Source: Bacillota bacterium
GTDB lineage: Bacteria; Bacillota; Bacilli; Calditerricolales; Calditerricolaceae
Direction of reading: 5' to 3'
Assembly (NCBI GenBank): GCA_017577925.1
Contig: PKQU01000105.1
Location: 1 to 7,246, forward strand
Length of the DNA stretch: 7,246 bases
Under the pieces are notes generated by a model. It was given only the letters and a program-made list of their open reading frames with translations, had not been told where the DNA came from and made no database searches. Each line of letters begins with the position of its first letter. Within the stretch, counting starts at the first letter, position 1. Position numbers and translations under genes: made by a program. Shown here piece after piece: positions 3,787 through 7,246 of this stretch.

Positions 3787-6117
3787 ATGGCAGAACGGCG
3801 GACGTCCCCCGAGACGCAGCCTTCGGTAAGGCGAAGTTTGCTCAAGCAAATCCTCGTCGTCACCATCCTTGCCAGCTTTACCGTTCTGCTCATCGGGGGG
3901 TATTGGATCTACGAATCGCTGGCGCCGCGCCCGGCAAAGGTAGTCGACCCGAAGGGCGAAGTACTCACCACTGCCGCGCAAATCAAGGGCGGGCAAGCCG
4001 TCTACCAAAAATACGGGCTGATGGACTACGGATCGGTGCTCGGCCACGGCTCCTACCTTGGGCCGGACTACACCGCCGAGACACTGCACATTGCCGTCAC
4101 AGCCATGCAGGATTTCCACGCCCGACGGGATTACGGCAAGCCCTTTGCTGATCTGGACAAAGCCCAGCAGGCCGCGATTGAGAAAAAAGTCAGGACAGAG
4201 ATCAAGGAAAACCGCTACGATCCGGAAACCGACACGCTGACCCTCACCGAGGCCCAGGTCTATGCCCTCCAAAAGGTGCGAGAACACTACCGCACCGTCT
4301 TCACCAAGGGCGACGGCAACGGCATTCTGCCCGGCCTGATCCAAGAGGAGCACATGCCGAAGTCGGATCGTGCCTGGGTAGCAGAAGGGGATCAGCTGAC
4401 GCAGATCGCCGACTTCTTCTTCTGGACAGCGTGGCTGGCCAGCACGAATCGGCCGGGTGAAACCCACACCTATACGAACAACTGGCCGTATGACGAAGCG
4501 GCCGGAAACACGATGTCCTTTTCTTCCATCTGGTGGAGCGCGGCCAGTACCGCTCTCTTGATCGGCTTTACCGCGCTCATCCTGTACTTCTATTACCGCT
4601 ACAAGCTGGACATGGAAGAAGCCTATACACCGGGCAACTTCCCCCGTTTTGACCTGGCGGCCATTCCGGTCACGGTCAGTCAGCGCAAGACGGCCAAGTA
4701 CTTCACCGTCGTGATCCTGCTCTTTCTCGCCCAGGTGATGCTCGGAGGCCTCTTGGCCCACTACTACATCGAACCGGATTCCTTCTACGGGTTGGATTGG
4801 GTTGCCAATCTCTTGCCCTTTAACATTGCCAAGGGCTACCACCTGCAACTCGCCATTTTCTGGATCGCCACCGCCTGGCTCGGAATGGGCATCTACGTCG
4901 CCCCGGTGGTTGGCGGACGCGAACCAAAGCGTCAAGGCCTCCTTGTCGACATCCTGTTCTGGGCCCTCGTTGTGCTCGTCGTCGGCAGCATGATCGGTCA
5001 GTGGCTTGGTGTCAAGGGATACCTGGGCAACCTGTGGTTCTGGCTCGGCCATCAGGGTTGGGAGTACCTGGAGCTTGGCCGGTTGTGGCAGGTCGTGCTG
5101 GTCGTCGGCATGAGCATCTGGCTATTCCTTGTCTACCGTGGGCTGCGCGACAGCCTGAAAGCGGAGACGGACAAGGGCGGACTGGTACACCTGTTGTTCT
5201 ACTCGGCCATCGCCGTACCGGCCTTCTACATCTTCGCCTTCTTCTTCAACCCCGGCAGCAACATCACCTACGCCGACTACTGGCGCTGGTGGATCATCCA
5301 CTTGTGGGTGGAAGGGATCTTTGAGGTCTTTGCCGTCGTCGTTATCGGCTTCTTGCTCGTGCAAATGGGGCTGGTGACGAAAAAATCGACCGTACGAGCC
5401 TTGTACTTCCAGCTCATCCTTCTTCTTGGAAGCGGCGTCATCGGCACGGGTCACCATTACTACTGGATCGGCGCCCCAGAAATCTGGATTGGTCTCGGCG
5501 CCGTGTTCTCGGCCCTTGAGGTGATTCCGCTCACCCTGCTTATCCTCGAGGCCTACGGGCAATACCGCATCCTGCAGCAGGGCGGTGTTCACTTCCCGTA
5601 CCGCGCCGCATTCTGGTTCCTCATCTCCACGGCAATCTGGAACCTGGTCGGCGCCGGTGTCCTCGGCTTCCTGATCAACCTTCCGGCCGTGTCCTACTAC
5701 CAGCACGGCTCCTTCCTCACACCGGCCCACGGCCACGGCGCACTGATGGGCGTCTACGGCATGTTTGCCATCGCCGTGCTGCTCTACACGCTGCGCAACC
5801 TCGTCAAGCCCGAGGCATGGAACGACAAGGTCCTCAAAATGGCCTGCTGGGGCCTGAACATCGGCCTGGCCGGCATGATCCTCATCACGCTGCTGCCGGT
5901 CGGGATTCTGCAGCTGGCCGAGTCGTACCTGAACGGGTTCTGGGCGGCCCGCGATCCGAACTTCTACAATGAACCGCTTGTGAACGCCCTGTTGTGGTGG
6001 CGGGCACTGCCGGACACGATCTTCATCGTCGTCGGCGTGCTGCCCCTCACCTGGTTTGTCGTGAAATCCTTCTTCCGCCTGCGTCCGCCGACCGTTCGCG
6101 ACGGCGAGCGGCTGTAG
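3787..6117 (+). CDS. norZ: Quinol-dependent nitric oxide reductase (qNor/NorZ)
   Basis: A 776-residue membrane enzyme that reduces two NO to N2O using quinol electrons. Helix 1 (~18-40) anchors a large outside-facing domain (~43-242) equivalent to NorC but with no CxxCH, so it has no haem c: the signature of the single-subunit quinol type. A NorB-like multi-helix region follows from ~245. By alignment of motifs with NorB/qNor the expected ligands are all present: H352 (YHLQLAIFW) and H650 for the low-spin haem b, H648 (HGHGALMG) for haem b3, and H505, H556 and H557 with E509 (HLWVEG, GTGHHYY) for the non-haem iron. ATG 3787 has GGGAGG eight bases upstream and lies 34 bases after the predicted transcript start. 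The gene is intact, monocistronic, has its own Fnr-type promoter, and ends before a strong terminator. No norC, norQ or norD is seen in the window, as expected for qNor. It would remove the NO made by the adjacent NirK. Confidence 0.96.
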   Translation: MAERRTSPETQPSVRRSLLKQILVVTILASFTVLLIGGYWIYESLAPRPAKVVDPKGEVLTTAAQIKGGQAVYQKYGLMDYGSVLGHGSYLGPDYTAETLHIAVTAMQDFHARRDYGKPFADLDKAQQAAIEKKVRTEIKENRYDPETDTLTLTEAQVYALQKVREHYRTVFTKGDGNGILPGLIQEEHMPKSDRAWVAEGDQLTQIADFFFWTAWLASTNRPGETHTYTNNWPYDEAAGNTMSFSSIWWSAASTALLIGFTALILYFYYRYKLDMEEAYTPGNFPRFDLAAIPVTVSQRKTAKYFTVVILLFLAQVMLGGLLAHYYIEPDSFYGLDWVANLLPFNIAKGYHLQLAIFWIATAWLGMGIYVAPVVGGREPKRQGLLVDILFWALVVLVVGSMIGQWLGVKGYLGNLWFWLGHQGWEYLELGRLWQVVLVVGMSIWLFLVYRGLRDSLKAETDKGGLVHLLFYSAIAVPAFYIFAFFFNPGSNITYADYWRWWIIHLWVEGIFEVFAVVVIGFLLVQMGLVTKKSTVRALYFQLILLLGSGVIGTGHHYYWIGAPEIWIGLGAVFSALEVIPLTLLILEAYGQYRILQQGGVHFPYRAAFWFLISTAIWNLVGAGVLGFLINLPAVSYYQHGSFLTPAHGHGALMGVYGMFAIAVLLYTLRNLVKPEAWNDKVLKMACWGLNIGLAGMILITLLPVGILQLAESYLNGFWAARDPNFYNEPLVNALLWWRALPDTIFIVVGVLPLTWFVVKSFFRLRPPTVRDGERL

Positions 6118-6161
6118 GCAGAAGGGTTTCAATAACGGTCCCACCTCATGCTTCACCCTGG

Positions 6162-6191
6162 ACCTGCGGCTATTTAGCCGCAGGTTTTTTT
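6162..6191 (+). terminator. Intrinsic terminator after the NO reductase gene
   Basis: ACCTGCGGC (6162-6170) pairs perfectly with GCCGCAGGT (6177-6185) around TATTTA, followed by seven Ts (6185-6191). It ends the NO reductase transcript 45 bases after the stop codon and separates it from the nirK promoter. Confidence 0.93.
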
Positions 6192-6238
6192 GTATATTGA
6201 TGATTTTATTTTTGAACTTTTTGTTTCAGGTTCTTTTT

Positions 6239-6288
6239 TGTGATGTTGTTCACTTATATATTGATTTTTGTTTAATAAGATGAAAGTG
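6239..6288 (+). promoter_or_regulatory. Fnr-type promoter of nirK
   Basis: TGTGATGTTGTTCACT (6239-6254) matches the consensus at nine of ten positions and is followed after exactly 21 bases by TAAGAT (6276-6281), the weakest -10 of the set. The predicted start is near 6288 and the box centre at -41.5. The surrounding ~90 bases are strikingly AT-rich. The leader to the ATG at 6360 is about 72 bases and contains a 16-base palindrome. Confidence 0.78.
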
Positions 6289-6308
6289 CAGGGATCCCTA
6301 TGAACCCA

Positions 6309-6324
6309 TCGGACGATCGTCCGA
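6309..6324. repeat. Perfect 16-base palindrome in the nirK leader
   Basis: TCGGACGATCGTCCGA is its own reverse complement. It lies about +22 to +37 from the predicted nirK transcript start and 20 bases ahead of the ribosome binding site TGGAGGT (6345-6351). The position suits a roadblock operator for a dimeric repressor. As RNA it has no loop unless the central bases open. Confidence 0.65.
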
Positions 6325-6359
6325 CACCCTCGTGTACGAGCCAATGGAGGTTGTAAATC

Positions 6360-7246
6360 ATGAACAAATCGGTCGTCATCGGTCTGTCGGTTGTCCTGCT
6401 CACAGGATTGCTATCCGGTTGTGGAAGAACATCGGAAATCCCTGCCGATGCAGCCAGTCAAACGGATCCAAAACCGGCTTCACAAGTGCTCACCGCCCAT
6501 CAAGGCGTCAATCATCCGCCTGTCCCCGTCAAAATCGAGCGCTTGAACGACCATGAATCAAGGTGGAGATGACCGCCCAGGTGACCGATATCGAAATCGA
6601 CAAAGGCGTCATATACAAAGCGTGGACATTCAACGGCCAAGCGCCGGGACCGCTCATTGTCGTCAACGAAGGCGACACGATCCATTTCACGCTGAAAAAC
6701 CTCGATCCCGCCATTCCCCATAGTATGGACTTCCACGCCGTTCACGCTGCGCCGTCCAAAAAGTTTATCGATGTCGCCCCGGGCGAAAGCAATACCTTTA
6801 CCTATACCGCCAGCAAGCCAGGAGTATTCATGTACCATTGCGGCACCAAACCGGTACTCCAGCACATCGCCAACGGTATGCACGGGGTGATCATTGTCAA
6901 ACCCAAGAACGGGTATCCCACCGATCATCAGGTTGATCGCGAATTTGTGCTGATCCAGAACGAGTGGTACGCATACAACGATCTTACTGACATGACCGAC
7001 GGTCAGCCGGATTACGTGGTCTTCTCGACCAAAGCGCTAAAGCCGGGCGACCGGAACACCAACGGCACGACGTACAGCTTGAAAGAAATGCCCCTCAAGG
7101 CCAAAGTCGGGGAAAAAATCCGGATCTACGTGCTCAACGCCGGCCCCAACCAGGTGAGCTCGTTCCACGTCGTCGGCACGGTGTTTGACGACGTCTATCT
7201 CGACGGCAACCCCAACAACCACCTCAAAGGGATGCAGACGGTCATG
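6360..7246 (+). CDS. nirK: Copper nitrite reductase (lipoprotein), frameshifted and cut by window edge
   Basis: NirK reduces nitrite to NO outside the membrane. It starts at ATG 6360, with TGGAGGT eight bases upstream. The first 21 residues are a lipoprotein signal with lipobox LSGC (C21), then a low-complexity linker. After E66 the frame stops at 6570-6572. Restoring one A in the A-pair at 6556-6557 continues HEIKVEMTAQVTDIEI... through the cupredoxin domains to the window end, 296 residues in all. In restored numbering the type 1 copper ligands are H121, C161, H169 and M174; type 2 ligands H126 and H160; catalytic D124 (MDFH) and a likely catalytic H270 (SSFHVVG). The eight-residue step from C161 to H169 fits the loop of AniA/Geobacillus-type enzymes rather than the nine of Alcaligenes-type ones. 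The last type 2 histidine and the C-terminus are beyond the window. Whether the frameshift is real decides if this is a working gene; intact ligands favour a recent break or a sequence error. Confidence 0.92.

Noticed and set aside
3715..5052. 445-residue open frame on the minus strand opposite the NO reductase
   Set aside because: It is the mirror of a GC-rich coding gene, has charged repetitive composition with no recognisable domain, and covers the divergent promoters.
5122..6156. 344-residue open frame on the minus strand opposite the NO reductase
   Set aside because: Same reason: Asp/Glu/Val-rich shadow of membrane-helix codons, starting near the terminator region with no promoter.
6569..6571. 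Internal ATG as an independent start for a signal-less NirK
   Set aside because: Its only Shine-Dalgarno-like sequence abuts the ATG with no spacing, and the residues just before it in that frame continue the protein naturally once one base is restored.
6512..6928. 138-residue minus-strand open frame opposite nirK
   Set aside because: The opposite strand encodes unmistakable NirK copper-binding motifs; this frame is their shadow.
1..7246. CRISPR arrays, tRNA or rRNA genes, insertion sequences
   Set aside because: I saw no regularly spaced direct repeats, no tRNA-like cloverleaf sequences, no transposase-like protein and no terminal inverted repeats with target duplications.

Overview
The window is a compact denitrification and nitric-oxide-defence region. 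Its base composition is GC-rich, with AT-rich promoter patches and strong GGAGG-type ribosome binding sites. NirK carries a lipoprotein signal, NO reduction is done by a single-subunit quinol NO reductase, and the regulatory boxes are of the Bacillus Fnr type. Together these suggest a high-GC, probably thermophilic member of the Firmicutes (Bacillales-like, in the style of Geobacillus or Calditerricola). The taxonomic call is an inference.

Layout. The left edge holds the 3' end of thiM (1-218, +), which is unrelated metabolism, followed by about 400 bases without a gene. Next is a truncated haemoglobin (632-999, +) that carries a one-base frameshift and ends at a strong terminator. On the minus strand, each read from its own promoter, follow a two-His-Glu-motif haemerythrin (1080-1631), an LpdD-like protein of unknown role (1843-2241), and a three-gene operon running from 3479 down to 2485. 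That operon encodes a small four-helix haem-copper-oxidase-like membrane protein, a stand-alone ScdA_N (DUF542) protein and a cupin. Divergent from the operon is a full-length quinol-dependent nitric oxide reductase (3787-6117, +) with a textbook terminator. Last is a copper nitrite reductase nirK (6360 to beyond 7246, +), which also carries an apparent one-base frameshift.

Regulation. Every transcription unit except thiM is preceded by a near-perfect TGTGA-N6-TCACA box. In all six cases exactly 21 bases separate the box from a -10-like hexamer, which places the box centre at -41.5 from the predicted start. This is the class II activator geometry known for Fnr/CRP-family regulators. The window therefore reads as one six-promoter regulon, probably switched on without oxygen.

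How the genes fit together. NirK reduces nitrite to NO outside the membrane and the quinol NO reductase reduces NO to N2O. The haemoglobin, if functional, could scavenge NO. The haemerythrin and ScdA_N proteins look like the two halves of the iron-sulphur repair protein RIC/ScdA/YtfE, encoded separately but under the same control. The small membrane protein, the cupin and the LpdD-like protein have no assigned function. Their shared promoter architecture makes them candidates for undescribed parts of the NO/denitrification response.
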